Shown here in pieces: positions 26,126 to 36,765 of a DNA stretch of 64,000 nt (position 1 is the first letter of the stretch; each line of letters begins with the position of its first letter). Under the pieces are notes generated by a model that was given only the letters and a program-made list of their open reading frames with translations, was not told the origin of the DNA and did not search any database. Source of the DNA: UBA9676 sp963730065 (GTDB lineage: Bacteria > Actinomycetota > Actinomycetes > Streptosporangiales > Streptosporangiaceae); assembly GCA_963730065.1 (NCBI GenBank), contig CAVSQL010000014.1, positions 186,001-250,000 on the forward strand. The letters are read 5' to 3'. The position numbers and the translations under genes are program-made.

Positions 26126-26512
26126 TCAGGGTGGCCAGGGACCGGTGGGTGTGCCGATCTCCCAGTGGTGCCCGAATGGGTCGGTGATGCGGCCGAGCCG
26201 CCAGCCGTGTTCGTCGCCGACCGGCGAGGTCGCGGTGGCGCCGGCGGCGAGGGCGGCGCTGACCATGTTGTCCGGGTCGCCGGTGACCAGCAGGGTGCGG
26301 CTGGTGCCGCCGCCGATCACCGCCGCGCTGAACCGGCCCCGTCCGGGGTCGGTGTTCGCCACCCAGAAGCAGACGTCGCCGACGGCCAGCTGGGCGACGA
26401 TGTCCGCACCGTCCCCGACTTGGTGAACGACCGTCGCGCCGAAGGCGGCCTGGTAGAAGGCGATGGCCTCCCTGGGGCGGTCGGCCCACAGTTCGGGCTG
26501 GATATCGGTCAC
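26126..26512 (-). CDS. VOC-family protein (PhnB/bleomycin-resistance-like)
   Basis: A 128-residue VOC protein: DIQPELWADRPREAIAFYQA at the start, FWVANTDPGRGRFSAAVIGG in the middle, and DEHGWRLGRITDPFGHHWEI at the end, where the DPFGH..EIG signature supplies the metal-proximal Glu. It resembles the PhnB/3-demethylubiquinone-type group. GTG 26512 overlaps the stop of the upstream VOC gene (GTGA), so both are translated together from one mRNA under the divergent TetR gene's control region. Confidence 0.88.
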   Translation of the reverse strand: MTDIQPELWADRPREAIAFYQAAFGATVVHQVGDGADIVAQLAVGDVCFWVANTDPGRGRFSAAVIGGGTSRTLLVTGDPDNMVSAALAAGATATSPVGDEHGWRLGRITDPFGHHWEIGTPTGPWPP

Positions 26513-26898
26513 CGCGACTCCTGGCTATCGGCGGTTTCCTGCCAGATTCCGAGCACGTTGCCGGCCGGGTCGGAGAACAGCGCCACCCGGAGCGTGCCCT
26601 CCGGGTATGGCGGCGTGACGACCTGCCCGCCATGGGTGGTGACGGCCTCAAGCGTGTCCTCGACGTCGGCGACGTAGATGTAGGCGCGCAGCCCCTCCGC
26701 GCCGGCGACGGCCTGATCGGTGACCCAGCGGCCGATGACGTGCCCGGTGCCGTCGCTGAAGCTCGGCGCGTCCGGCCGGCCATGCAGCTGCCAGCCGAAC
26801 ACGTCGCGGTAGAACCCGGCCGACGCGGCGACATCCCGGGCGGGGATATGCAGATAGGAGACACCGGCGATCCGGCCAACCAGCGCATCGACAGCCAT
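26509..26898 (-). CDS. VOC-family protein, first gene of a two-VOC operon
   Basis: A 129-residue glyoxalase-fold protein. It begins MAVDALVGRIAGVSYLHIPA, continues ARDVAASAGFYRDVFGWQLH and ends VALFSDPAGNVLGIWQ, the usual SDPAGN motif. ATG 26898 is selected because GGAGG lies 6 nt before it; the frame extends six residues further without support. It is divergent from a TetR gene across a palindrome. The substrate may be a toxic electrophile or drug sensed by TetR; not established. Confidence 0.88.
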   Translation of the reverse strand: MAVDALVGRIAGVSYLHIPARDVAASAGFYRDVFGWQLHGRPDAPSFSDGTGHVIGRWVTDQAVAGAEGLRAYIYVADVEDTLEAVTTHGGQVVTPPYPEGTLRVALFSDPAGNVLGIWQETADSQESR

Positions 26899-26918
26899 GC
26901 ACCACCTCCACCGCAACT

Positions 26919-26943
26919 TTAGCTACGGATATGCCATAGCTAA
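26919..26943. promoter_or_regulatory. Palindromic TetR-type operator between TetR and VOC operon
   Basis: TTAGCTA and TAGCTAA form perfect 7-bp arms 11 bp apart, with matching GG/CC inside. It lies between the VOC start (26898) and the TetR GTG (26953). TAATAT (26941-26946) is a good -10 for a leaderless TetR transcript and overlaps the right arm, so binding here should repress both directions. Confidence 0.8.
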
Positions 26944-26952
26944 TATCGGACT

Positions 26953-27609
26953 GTGCCACCAACCGGCCCCGGCGGCAAGCCCCGCCGCGTATACCGCTCC
27001 GCGCAGCGCACCACCCAAGCGCGCGATACCCGCCTGCGCATCGTCGCCGCCGCCACCGAGCAGTTCGCGACCGCCGGCTACCCGGCCACCACGATGCGCT
27101 CGATCGCCGCCGCCGCCGGCGTATCGGTGGCCACCATCGAACTCGCCTTCGGCAGCAAAGCCCAGCTACTCAAGACCGCGATCGACGTGGCCATCGCCGG
27201 CGACCACGACCCAGTCGCAGTCCTCGACCGCGGCTGGGCCACCGCGGCCCAGGCGAGCACCACCGTGCACGACTTCCTCACCGCGGTCGGCCGCACCCTG
27301 CGGCCCGCGATGACCCGCTCGGCCGGCCTCGTGCTGGCCGCCTACGGCGCCGCCGAGACCGACCCCGCGCTGCGCGAACTCGCCGCCCAGCTCGCCACCC
27401 AGCGGGCAAACACCGTCGCCTGGATCATCGACGGCATCCGCGACCGCGCCGACCTCCGCGAGGGAATCACCCGGCGCCACGCGATCGACCAGGTATGGCT
27501 GCTCATGGACCCCGCCGTCTACCACCACCTGACCCGCTACCGCGGCTGGAGCGCCGCCAACTACGAAAAGTGGTTCACCGACACCATCACCCGGCTACTC
27601 CTCGATTGA
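26953..27609 (+). CDS. TetR-family transcriptional regulator
   Basis: A 218-residue regulator. After a basic N-terminal arm, the TetR_N HTH spans about residues 25-70 (TRLRIVAAATEQFATAGYPA, then TMRSIAAAAGVSVATIELAF, GSKAQLL). The C-terminal ligand domain is all-helical (VHDFLTAVGRTLRPAMTRSA, LREGITRRHAIDQVWLLM, HHLTRYRGWSAANYEKW). GTG 26953 is about 7 nt after a -10-like TAATAT, fitting a leaderless mRNA. It probably represses itself and the divergent VOC pair through the shared palindrome. Confidence 0.93.
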   Translation: MPPTGPGGKPRRVYRSAQRTTQARDTRLRIVAAATEQFATAGYPATTMRSIAAAAGVSVATIELAFGSKAQLLKTAIDVAIAGDHDPVAVLDRGWATAAQASTTVHDFLTAVGRTLRPAMTRSAGLVLAAYGAAETDPALRELAAQLATQRANTVAWIIDGIRDRADLREGITRRHAIDQVWLLMDPAVYHHLTRYRGWSAANYEKWFTDTITRLLLD

Positions 27610-28041
27610 CGCTCGCGCACAAGGCCGACCAGCCCGCCGCGGGAAGCCCGTTACACACGGCAAGCCCCCCCCGGGGTAGTCCATAGGGGCCCTGGCAGGC
27701 GCGCGTAACGCCGAGTATGCACTGGCGGCCGGTGGTGGTGTGCCATGAGCGAGCCGCACAGAACGGCAAGTTCTGGCGCCGTGCCGCGGCCGGGCTGGCG
27801 ATCAGCCAGCCGACTGGTGGCATGACCCGATCCTGGCCTGCGTTCCCCGAGATCAAGGCCGTCGGCGGCTACGCCACTAGCTGGGCCACTGTTGTCAAGA
27901 GGGCATGAAGGTCTGGCCCGGTGACGCACGTGTGGCGTCAGCCGGCCTAACGTTCGCCCCGCAGAGAAAGCCCAGGTCAGTAACTAGGCCGGATGATCTT
28001 TCCGGGTTTCGCCAGCCGTTCCGCACCCGCGCGGTGCCCAC
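27610..28041. other. Intergenic region ending in a duplicated segment
   Basis: No gene was recognised. From about 27995 it enters the repeat that also lies downstream of the second zinc-ribbon copy. Confidence 0.45.
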
Positions 28042-28294
28042 TCAGGCGCGGCCGAACACGGGGTTCGGGTCAAGGTCCCAGCCCGAGACTGCGTTGCCGT
28101 CATGAGCGTCCTGCTGGTGCGCCTCCGCCCAGGCATCGATCGCAGCGCGCTGAACTTTCTCCCAGTCGCCGTCCGGGAACGTTCTGGAAGCTCCGCAATC
28201 TCCGCAGGTGACTGTTCTTTCTGGCATGGGGCACAGTATCCACCCGGCGCGGACCGCCAGGGCCAAACGATCTTGCCGGGTTTCGCCAGCCGTT
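27995..28294 (-). repeat. Tandem duplication of a small gene and its 3' flank
   Basis: GATCTT(T/G)CCGGGTTTCGCC followed by AGCCGTT occurs at 27995-28020 and 28269-28294 (one mismatch), and a decayed third trace (CCGGGTTTGGCAACCGTT) at 28517-28534. Each intact copy lies just past the 3' end of a copy of the zinc-ribbon gene. The unit is about 270 bp. Confidence 0.75.
28042..28227 (-). CDS. Mini zinc-ribbon-like protein (copy 1, intact)
   Basis: A 61-residue protein: MPERTVTCGDCGASRTFPDG, then DWEKVQRAAIDAWAEAHQQD and the tail SGWDLDPNPVFGRA. The single CxxC (CGDC) plus a His-containing helix (EAHQQDAHDG) suggests a half zinc ribbon that might bind metal as a dimer or use the two His. ATG 28227 sits right after a clear end of unrelated sequence; no strong Shine-Dalgarno. 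It is the downstream member of a tandem pair. Function unknown. Confidence 0.7.
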   Translation of the reverse strand: MPERTVTCGDCGASRTFPDGDWEKVQRAAIDAWAEAHQQDAHDGNAVSGWDLDPNPVFGRA

Positions 28295-28306
28295 TCTACC
28301 GAGCGC

Positions 28307-28493
28307 TCAGTCGCGATCGAAGAACGGGTTCGGCTCAAAGGGACCAGCTGGAGACTTCTTTCCCGTCATGCGCGTCAAGGGTGTGCTCCCGCTCCCAGGC
28401 TCTGACCGCAAGGGACTGGACTGCGTTCCAGTCGCCGTCCGGGAATGTCTTGGAGGCTCCGCAGTCTCCGCAGGTCGCCGTTCGCTCAGGCAT
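28307..28493 (-). pseudogene. Mini zinc-ribbon-like protein (copy 2, shifted 3' end)
   Basis: From ATG 28493 the product MPERTATCGDCGASKTFPDG, then DWNAVQSLAVRAWEREHTLD, parallels copy 1 but stops at a TGA (28335) after VSSWSL. Moving one base restores the expected tail FEPNPFFDRD to 28307, matching DLDPNPVFGRA of copy 1. So the copy carries a one-base deletion near TCCCTTTG; the 52-residue short form keeps CxxC and the helix and may still function. Confidence 0.72.
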
Positions 28494-28801
28494 GGGGCCT
28501 TAGTATCCGCCGGCACCCGGGTTTGGCAACCGTTCCGCCAAGCCCTCCCAGGGGTGCCTCGCGCTGCTGCATGCGGTGATAGTCCCCAGCCGGCCAAGCT
28601 CAAAGGGTGTCTCCGATGACTCGGCACCCCATGTCACCGGGACGGCGCCGGCAGCAAACCCTCTGAGCCGCATGCCGGGCGGCCAGCATCACCAGCCCAA
28701 CCCCGGCTGACTTCGCCGGGCAACTCGGCCAGCGAACGAGAAACGACCCCGGCGTGGTTGCCACATGCAGAGATGGGCAGGGCAGCTAACAGGAGACGCC
28801 C
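28494..28801. other. Intergenic
   Basis: Contains the third, degenerate trace of the duplicated segment near 28517-28534; otherwise nothing recognised. AGGAG at about 28790 belongs to the next small frame. Confidence 0.4.
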
Positions 28802-29095
28802 ATGACCCAGGTCCCGGGCGGGCAACTCAGCCTGCGTGAGCTTGCCTGCTGCCATGAAGTGATCCGGGCACAGTTTGGCGGGTACGAACGCTGCCACCGC
28901 AGCCCCGGCCACGAGCCGCTGCCCCACCACGTGCGGGGCCGGTCCTGGTCGGGGAGCTGGTCAGCCGGAACAGCGCGCATCCAGTTCGGGGTGGGCTGCG
29001 ATGACGGGTGCGTGTTCGGCGACGACGTGTCGAGGTGGGGCGGCCCGGGTGAGGCATTGACGGCAGCGCGGTGGAAGCGGCGGCGCCCACGCTGA
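28802..29095 (+). CDS. Doubtful small protein with Cys/His-rich N-terminus
   Basis: AGGAG precedes ATG 28802 at good spacing. The first half looks coding and Cys/His-rich (SLRELACCHEVIRAQFGGYE, RCHRSPGHEPLPHHV). The second half becomes low-complexity (Arg/Gly/Trp), suggesting a lost frame or a read-out. Unknown family; a decayed gene is equally likely. Confidence 0.3.
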   Translation: MTQVPGGQLSLRELACCHEVIRAQFGGYERCHRSPGHEPLPHHVRGRSWSGSWSAGTARIQFGVGCDDGCVFGDDVSRWGGPGEALTAARWKRRRPR

Positions 29096-29408
29096 CAGCG
29101 GGCAGCAGCATGTCAGCAGTCCAGCGAGGGGAGCGCGCCGTGCGACGACGCGGGCTGCATCCTCTGCGAGTTCTGAGCCCTCTGAGTCCTGCTCGCGGTG
29201 AGTTGGGTCCGTGCCGCGATTCACGCCACGGGTGGCGCTACGCCTGACTGGAGCGTCGGCGCGGTGGGAAGCGTCAGCGTCGAGCCCCTCGCTGTCTCCT
29301 GCTGAACCAGCCACCCCGGCGGATTCGCATTATTGAGTCCACGTACGCGCTCGGGCCGATCCGGTGCGAGGTCTGCGGTGGGCACTGCAGGCCTTCAGCG
29401 AGCGCCAC
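29096..29408. other. Intergenic
   Basis: No supported gene. The left edge of the pimA remnant dissolves here without a recognisable junction. Confidence 0.4.
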
Positions 29409-29644
29409 TTAGCACCCAGACCGGCCGGGCAACCTCGAGGTGACCGCCCAGCGCCGTTGCAGGGGTACGGGAACCGCCCGGCCGGCTGGCACGACGTGGC
29501 CGGGCGGCAGCTCGTCATCCGCGGCCGGCGAGATCACGGAGACCTCGTGCACCAGGCCCATCAGCGCCTCGGCGAGGTCCCTGATGTGCTCCTGGACTCC
29601 GCCGCGCCCGTCCCAGCTGTATGGGCAGACCGGGCCACCTTCAT
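29409..29644 (-). pseudogene. N-terminal remnant of PimA-type mannosyltransferase
   Basis: The first about 70 residues of a PimA-like GT4 enzyme are readable: CPYSWDGRGGVQEHIRDLAE, then ALMGLVHEVSVISPAADDE and GHVVPAGRAVPVP. PimA adds the first mannose to phosphatidylinositol. ATG 29644 overlaps patA's stop by ATGA, the normal operon junction, but a base is missing after ATGAAGGTGG, a second shift follows VPVP, and everything beyond is gone (a normal PimA has about 370-380 residues). A dead fragment. Confidence 0.78.
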
Positions 29645-30596
29645 GACCCGCCCTCACGGCGGGCACCGGCCGCGCCTTTGGCGGCGGCCAGCCGGGCGGG
29701 GTCGAGATCCGCCACGAACACCTTGTGCAGCATGTGCCAGTCCTGCGGATGAGCCCTGATACCCGCCTCAAACAGGCGCGCGACCTGCTGCATCATCGCC
29801 GCCGTCTTGTGCTCTCTGTCGCCTTCGGCAGGCACTGGTATCTCCTCATGGATGTGCACGCCCCAGCCATCGCCCTCGAACCACAAGATCGCGGGCATCA
29901 GCGCCGCGCCGGTCTGGACGGCGAGCGCGGCCGGGCCGCCCATCATCCGGGCCTTCTCGCCGAAGAACTCCACCTCGATGCCGCCGCCGGTGAGATCGCG
30001 ATCGCAGATCAGGCCGACAATCTTGCCGGCCCGCAACCGCTGCGCCAGGATGCCGAACCTTTGCATCCCGCCGCTGGCCGGCAGCACCTCCATGCCGAGG
30101 CCCTCGCGGAACGCGACGAACCTGTCGTAGACCGACTCCGGCTTCACCCGCTCGATCACGGCGGTAACCGAGCCTGCCCCCTTGGCGACAATCCAGGCGC
30201 AGGCCAGGTCGTAGTTGCCCATGTGCGGCAGGGCGAAGACCACCCCGCGGCCGGCCGCGAGGTAGTCGAACGCGGACTCGGTGTGCCCAGTGTCGTGCAT
30301 CCCCGCGACCAGCCGGCCGCCGGCATCACCGGCAGCCGGAATGCCTCGAGCCAGTACCGCGCGTACGAGCGCATGGCCTGCCTGGACAGCGCGCGCAGCT
30401 CGCCGTCTGACGCCTCGCCGCCGATCACCCGGCGCAGGTTGCCCTCAAGTACCCGGACCCCCGTGCCCTGGCGACGCCAGGCCAGGTCGGCTGCAAACCG
30501 GCAACCCCACTGGGCCCAGGACTCGGGCAGGCGGCACACCACAGACCAGCCGAGACCATACCCGGCATCGGTCAGCCTGTCCTTCACTCCGGGCAC
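29641..30596 (-). pseudogene. patA: PatA-type phosphatidylinositol mannoside acyltransferase with one frameshift
   Basis: Read from GTG 30596 (GGGAGG upstream): DAGYGLGWSVVCRLPESWAQ, LEGNLRRVIGGEASD and YARYWLEAFRLPVMP, then a shift at about 30310-30320. The other frame carries on from VAGMHDTGHTESAFDYLAAG through the acyltransferase HxxxxD site (LPHMGNYD), ICDRDLTGGGIEVEFFG and HEEIPVPAEGDREHKT. Total about 315 residues, as for PatA/HtrB-like enzymes that acylate PIM at the inner membrane face. Adding one C in ATGCCGGCGG restores the reading. Normally part of pgsA-patA-pimA; here pimA is a fragment too. Confidence 0.85.
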
Positions 30597-30960
30597 CCGT
30601 CACCTCCCGAAGCGGACATCTGGCCGGCCCGTGCGCCTCCTGACGACAGGATCCGTCATCGCTGCGGCGTGACGCTGGCCGCGGCCCGGGCATTCCCGGC
30701 GGCTGTTGACTCACTGTGCAGCATCCACAGGGCGACATCAAGCAGCCGGAGCACGCTGGCGGTTCTGGCCTGCCGCGCCCGGAGCGGGCAACGATGATCT
30801 TGTCAGGGACTGGGACGGGCCGTGGCCGCTTGCGGGCCAGGAGCTTGCCCCGCCTGCGGCTGGGGTTCCATCGCGGACCTCTGGTTGGTTGAGGCGCGCC
30901 GGGCTGCCCGGCGCCGGCCGTCTGCCGGGGTGCATGCATGCACGCCCAGCTGCGGTGGCC
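30597..30960. other. Intergenic, possible scrap of pgsA end
   Basis: Just upstream of patA, one frame ends VVRRRTGRPDVRFGR-stop, plausible for the tail of a CDP-alcohol phosphatidyltransferase (pgsA normally precedes patA), but too short to claim. Nothing else was recognised. Confidence 0.3.
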
Positions 30961-31254
30961 TCAGGCTGGTCCGGTCCGGGTCAGCTGCGGTCTTGCGCCG
31001 GTGCCCGCGGGGAGGGCGAGGACGTCGCCGATGGCGGGTTCCTGGCTGGCAGGTTCGGGCAGCGGCAGGTGCGCCTGGATCTGGTAGCGGTTGCGGCGGC
31101 CGTCTTTCTGTTTCACCACGTAACCGGCTTTGGTGAGGTCGGTGACGATGCCGTAGGCGCTGCGCTCGGTGATGCCCACGCTGGCCGCGGTGTCGCGCAG
31201 TCTCGCGCCCGGGTCGTGGGCGATGCATTGCAGCACCCGGGCGTGGCTGGTCAA
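30961..31254 (-). CDS. Winged-HTH regulator, short ArsR/MarR-like, possibly frameshifted at the 5' end
   Basis: A 97-residue DNA-binding protein: HARVLQCIAHDPGARLRDTA, then ASVGITERSAYGIVTDLTKA and GYVVKQKDGRRNRYQIQAHL, a clear winged helix with its wing, then a Pro-rich tail. TTG 31254 is the in-frame start. However, the expected beginning MASWNFLTSHARVL is present if one T is removed from TTTCCTTGACC, starting at GTG 31273, so a one-base insertion is likely. An AT-rich palindrome lies immediately upstream. Confidence 0.75.
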   Translation of the reverse strand: MTSHARVLQCIAHDPGARLRDTAASVGITERSAYGIVTDLTKAGYVVKQKDGRRNRYQIQAHLPLPEPASQEPAIGDVLALPAGTGARPQLTRTGPA

Positions 31255-31275
31255 GGAAATTCCAGCTCGCCACCC

Positions 31276-31320
31276 TTAAAAACCTATCTCAATTTCTAGA
31301 AATCTATTGCTAGTTTTTAA
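31276..31320. promoter_or_regulatory. AT-rich compound palindrome upstream of wHTH gene
   Basis: Outer arms TTAAAAACCTA / TAGTTTTTAA flank a perfect inner palindrome TTTCTAGAAA (31293-31302), with CAAT/ATTG at matching distance. This 45-bp island is sharply AT-rich against its GC-rich surroundings and lies 3 bp upstream of the wHTH start, so it is probably promoter and operator together. Confidence 0.75.
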
Positions 31321-31542
31321 TTGCGAGTGTAGGTTGAGGGCAGACATCGGGATCAGCCGCCGTCGGCGGCGAAGGTGCCCCGGGGTCACCGGAAGGAGCC
31401 GCCATGGTGCTCGCGGTGTCTCGCATCGCAGCAGCGTCAGGCCGCGCCCGCCAGCAGCTGATGCCGACCCTGACGGGCGCCGGTTAGCGCGCAGTCCCCT
31501 CAGCCTGCGCAGCCCGGCCGCTATCGCAGCCGGGCGGGTGGG

Positions 31543-31758
31543 CTAGCCTTTCGCCGGCCCTTTCCTGGCCTTCCTGCGCCGATGCTCGATGATCGCGTCC
31601 GGGCCGGGGAACACCAGGGCGGTGTGACCGTCGTCGAATCGCACCAGGTAGGGCGGCTCCCCGCCCGCTCCGCGGACCTCGACGATCTCGCCCGCCCGCC
31701 CCGGATGGCCCACGATATTGGCGTGCACGTGGAGCCGGTCCCCTACTGCTGCCTGCAT
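31543..31758 (-). CDS. DUF1918 protein
   Basis: A 71-residue protein with the DUF1918 pattern: MQAAVGDRLHVHANIVGHPG, then RAGEIVEVRGAGGEPPYLVR and FDDGHTALVFPGPDAIIEHR, ending in a basic RRKARKGPAKG. The domain is a small SH3-like barrel frequent in actinomycetes, sometimes as a fused N-terminal unit; its function is not known. ATG 31758 is preferred over longer starts because GGAGG lies 7 nt upstream and the extension is Arg/Pro-rich. It is divergent from clpC. Confidence 0.87.
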   Translation of the reverse strand: MQAAVGDRLHVHANIVGHPGRAGEIVEVRGAGGEPPYLVRFDDGHTALVFPGPDAIIEHRRRKARKGPAKG

Positions 31759-31932
31759 GCGCCCACCTCCTCGTCCGCATTCGCCCACGGCATGCCCGCA
31801 TTCCCCGCGCGGCGGGGGGACACGCTCACGGTGTACCCAGACTGGCACGGGCAGGCAGCCACCTGGACGCTGGTGGTGGTACCGGCCATGCGGGGCGTTT
31901 GCATCCGGCTCTCTCGCTGGTCCGCCACGCGC

Positions 31933-31949
31933 GTTCGCTGCCGGCGTAG
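31933..31949. promoter_or_regulatory. ClgR-like box upstream of clpC
   Basis: GTTCGCTGCCGGCGTAG matches the actinobacterial ClgR pattern (CGCY-N-A-N-R-GCG with AT-leaning flanks) except for one inner base (C for A). ClgR activates clp genes, including clpC, in actinobacteria. It lies about 190 bp before the clpC start. Not tested; a single degenerate site. Confidence 0.45.
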
Positions 31950-32034
31950 CTGGGCACACTGCCCCGTTGCCCCAGGCTGGATGGGGTGAACGTCCTGGCG
32001 ATGGGGAACGGTTGCTTGTGCGGCATTCGCACGG

Positions 32035-32063
32035 GTAACGTCGCCCGGCGCGCGGGCTAGCAT
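32035..32063 (+). promoter_or_regulatory. Possible clpC promoter
   Basis: TAGCAT at 32058-32063 is a reasonable -10, with a weak GTAACG 17 bp upstream. The mRNA would have a leader of about 55 nt carrying GAGGGGG before ATG 32124. An activator would be expected given the poor -35. Confidence 0.4.
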
Positions 32064-32123
32064 GTGGAAGGGACGAGCAAGACTTCAGTTGCCTCCCCGG
32101 CCGCTCGGTGAGGGGGCGACGAG

Positions 32124-34685
<2,562 letters not shown>

Positions 34686-34688
34686 GCA

Positions 34689-34702
34689 GCCCCTTCTGGG
34701 GC
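34689..34702 (+). terminator. Short stem-loop after clpC
   Basis: GCCCC-TTCT-GGGGC starts 4 bp after the clpC stop and is followed by GTTCT, a modest T-containing run. It is a plausible intrinsic terminator, though the stem has only 5 bp. Confidence 0.5.
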
Positions 34703-34773
34703 GTTCTGCGGTCGCTGACACGACTTCGGCGTGGGCCGCCAGCCACCGGGACCTGGCCCTGGCGGGGTTCGCT

Positions 34774-34930
34774 CGGAGGAGGTCACCGCCCGGGTAGTGC
34801 TCCACCTGGAGCGCTTCGTCGAGTACCTCACCGCCACCTACGGCCACGATCGGCTCCCCGGTGGTGCCCCGGGACGTGTTCGGCTGGCGGGACCTGTCCC
34901 GCTCGAAAATAGGATTCAGCAGCAGCGCTG
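34774..34930 (+). pseudogene. Scrap of a tyrosine-recombinase N-terminal domain
   Basis: One frame gives TARVVLHLERFVEYLTATYG then HDRL; the next frame continues VVPRDVFGWRDLSRSKIGFS. Joined, they resemble the SAM-like core-binding domain of phage-type integrases (helix, then a VVPRDV.GWRD-like turn). The catalytic domain is missing, so only a decayed fragment remains. Assignment is moderate. Confidence 0.4.
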
Positions 34931-35246
34931 AGGGTCTCCGCGGCCGGCTACCGGGAACGGGGGCCGAGCGCGTCGGGGTGGGCCCGGCGGTGGTGCCCGG
35001 TCAAGTCCTCGCTGAGGTTGCCGGGCCGGCAGGCGGCGGTGCGGTGGCGGATCTGGCAGCGCGTGACCGGAAGATAGGTAACGGTCACAGGGAAGCGGCG
35101 GGACCTTGAATTGCTCATCACCTCTTTGATGCCAGCCCCGCCGCAATGACCTTGCCGTGCGCCACACACACGCCCACGCGGCACCCATGAGGGCTCCTGG
35201 TCTTGCCGTGCGGGTGAACAGTGTGTGAACTGAGCAAGGCGAGCAC
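34931..35246. other. Intergenic leader of the methyltransferase gene
   Basis: No coding frame was supported. Several short GC inverted repeats occur, but no recognised riboswitch or promoter. Confidence 0.4.
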
Positions 35247-36260
35247 ATGATGGCCGCCAGCAGGCCCAGCGCAGGGGAGGTGCCGCAGGTGAGCGTGGGC
35301 GATCATTTCGAGCGGGTAGCCGGCGTCTACGAATCGCTGCGCACCACCGACCAGGCGCCGGTGCGCGCGATCGGCCAGCTGCTGCCTGACCGCCCGGTCA
35401 CCGGCCTGGATATCGGCTGCGGGACGGGACGGTACACCCGGCTGCTGCGCGCCCTGCTGCCGGACGGCTCGCGGCTGGCCGCCAGCGATGTCTCGGCGGC
35501 CATGCTGGCACAGCTCCAGGCCGGCAACCGCGGCCACGCCGGTGGGGTGGTGCCGCTGCTAGCAGCCGCCGAACAGCTGCCGTTGCGGACCGCCAGCCTC
35601 GATGTGGTTACCGCGTTCAACTGCGTTCACCACTTCGACCTCGGCCGCTTCCTGACCGCCGCCGCCCGGGTGCTGGCGCCCGGCGGCCAGCTGTTCATCT
35701 ACACCCGCACCCCGCAGCAGAACGCGCGGACGATCTGGGGCCGCTACTTCCCGGGCTTCACCGAACACGAGCAGCGGCTGCACACCCAGGCCGCGATCCG
35801 GGACGCCGTCAGCCGGACCGGCGGGCTCACGATGATCGCAACACAGACCTTCAAACATCCGCGCACGAGCACGGCCGAGCGGCTCCAGGCCCAGGCCGAG
35901 GGACACCACTACTCGACCTTCTCCCGCTACACCCCGCAGGAGCTGCGCGCGTCCACCGCGACCTTCCTGGCCCGGCTGCCCAGCCCCGAGGTCTGCTGGG
36001 TGGACGAGCACCTGCTGGTCGTCGCCGGCGCGAGCCGCCGCAACCAGGTGGAGCCTGACAGCCCGGGCACCCTAGCGAGCAAGGCGATCAAGGATCAGGC
36101 CCTCCACATCAGCGCCGCGCGCGCCCGCCAGGCTCCCAACAGACGTCCTGGCGGCCGCGCGCAGATCACCCCGTCATGCGCCCAGCCGATTGCTGGCGAC
36201 GACCTTCGGCAGAGCGCCCAGACCGGCGGATCTCGCGCGTTCTCTGAACAATCAATGTGA
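35247..36260 (+). CDS. SAM-dependent class I methyltransferase
   Basis: A 337-residue soluble protein. A Methyltransf_11/UbiE-like domain covers about residues 15-165: motif I GLDIGCGTGRYTRLL (about 53-67), motif II SDVSAAMLAQL, the post-II VTAFNCVHHFD and motif III RVLAPGGQLFIYTRTPQQN. The second half (HPRTSTAERLQAQAEGHHYS) is a family-like extension, and the last about 60 residues look unstructured. ATG 35247 is kept although the ribosome site is weak. The substrate cannot be told; no neighbouring pathway genes are present. Confidence 0.88.
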   Translation: MMAASRPSAGEVPQVSVGDHFERVAGVYESLRTTDQAPVRAIGQLLPDRPVTGLDIGCGTGRYTRLLRALLPDGSRLAASDVSAAMLAQLQAGNRGHAGGVVPLLAAAEQLPLRTASLDVVTAFNCVHHFDLGRFLTAAARVLAPGGQLFIYTRTPQQNARTIWGRYFPGFTEHEQRLHTQAAIRDAVSRTGGLTMIATQTFKHPRTSTAERLQAQAEGHHYSTFSRYTPQELRASTATFLARLPSPEVCWVDEHLLVVAGASRRNQVEPDSPGTLASKAIKDQALHISAARARQAPNRRPGGRAQITPSCAQPIAGDDLRQSAQTGGSRAFSEQSM

Positions 36261-36765
36261 ACCCTAGAGTTGGGGCATTGCCGCAGGTCAGCACTCTTTC
36301 GTCGACGCTCAAGGGCCAATCGGGGCTGGGCATCAAAAAGCAGCAGCGAGGCGAGGTGGGCGACCCCTTCGGCACCGTATGGCCGCTTTCTGCAGTGCCG
36401 AGCTAGAGGCCAGACCTGCCGCGACTCGCCGACCGGGACATTTCGGTCTGTGTCGCGGCATCATCCTGGCGGTCATACAGGTCTCTGAGCTGCGGCAACG
36501 TCTGAGTCGTTCAGTTAACAGGCAACGGTTGCTGCCAGCGACCCTCACGCTGCGCGCCTGGCGCTCCAGAGCGCCGGCGAACCTGCCGAATCGGCGCGGG
36601 CAGTCAGGGGATCGGTGAGCCTTGTCCGGTTTACCCAGATCTGCTGATTCTGTGCACTTGGCCGGGCAACTTTCGGTCGGATTCGGGCGCCTTCTGGCAG
36701 TCGGCGGCGCCGCGGATGGCGGGGAACACGTATCGGCTACGAGCAAAAGCCGCCCGGGAGGCCGG
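36261..36765. other. Intergenic, nothing recognised
   Basis: About 500 bp of lower-GC sequence without a credible gene; several stops in all frames. No repeats or RNA were seen. Confidence 0.4.
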
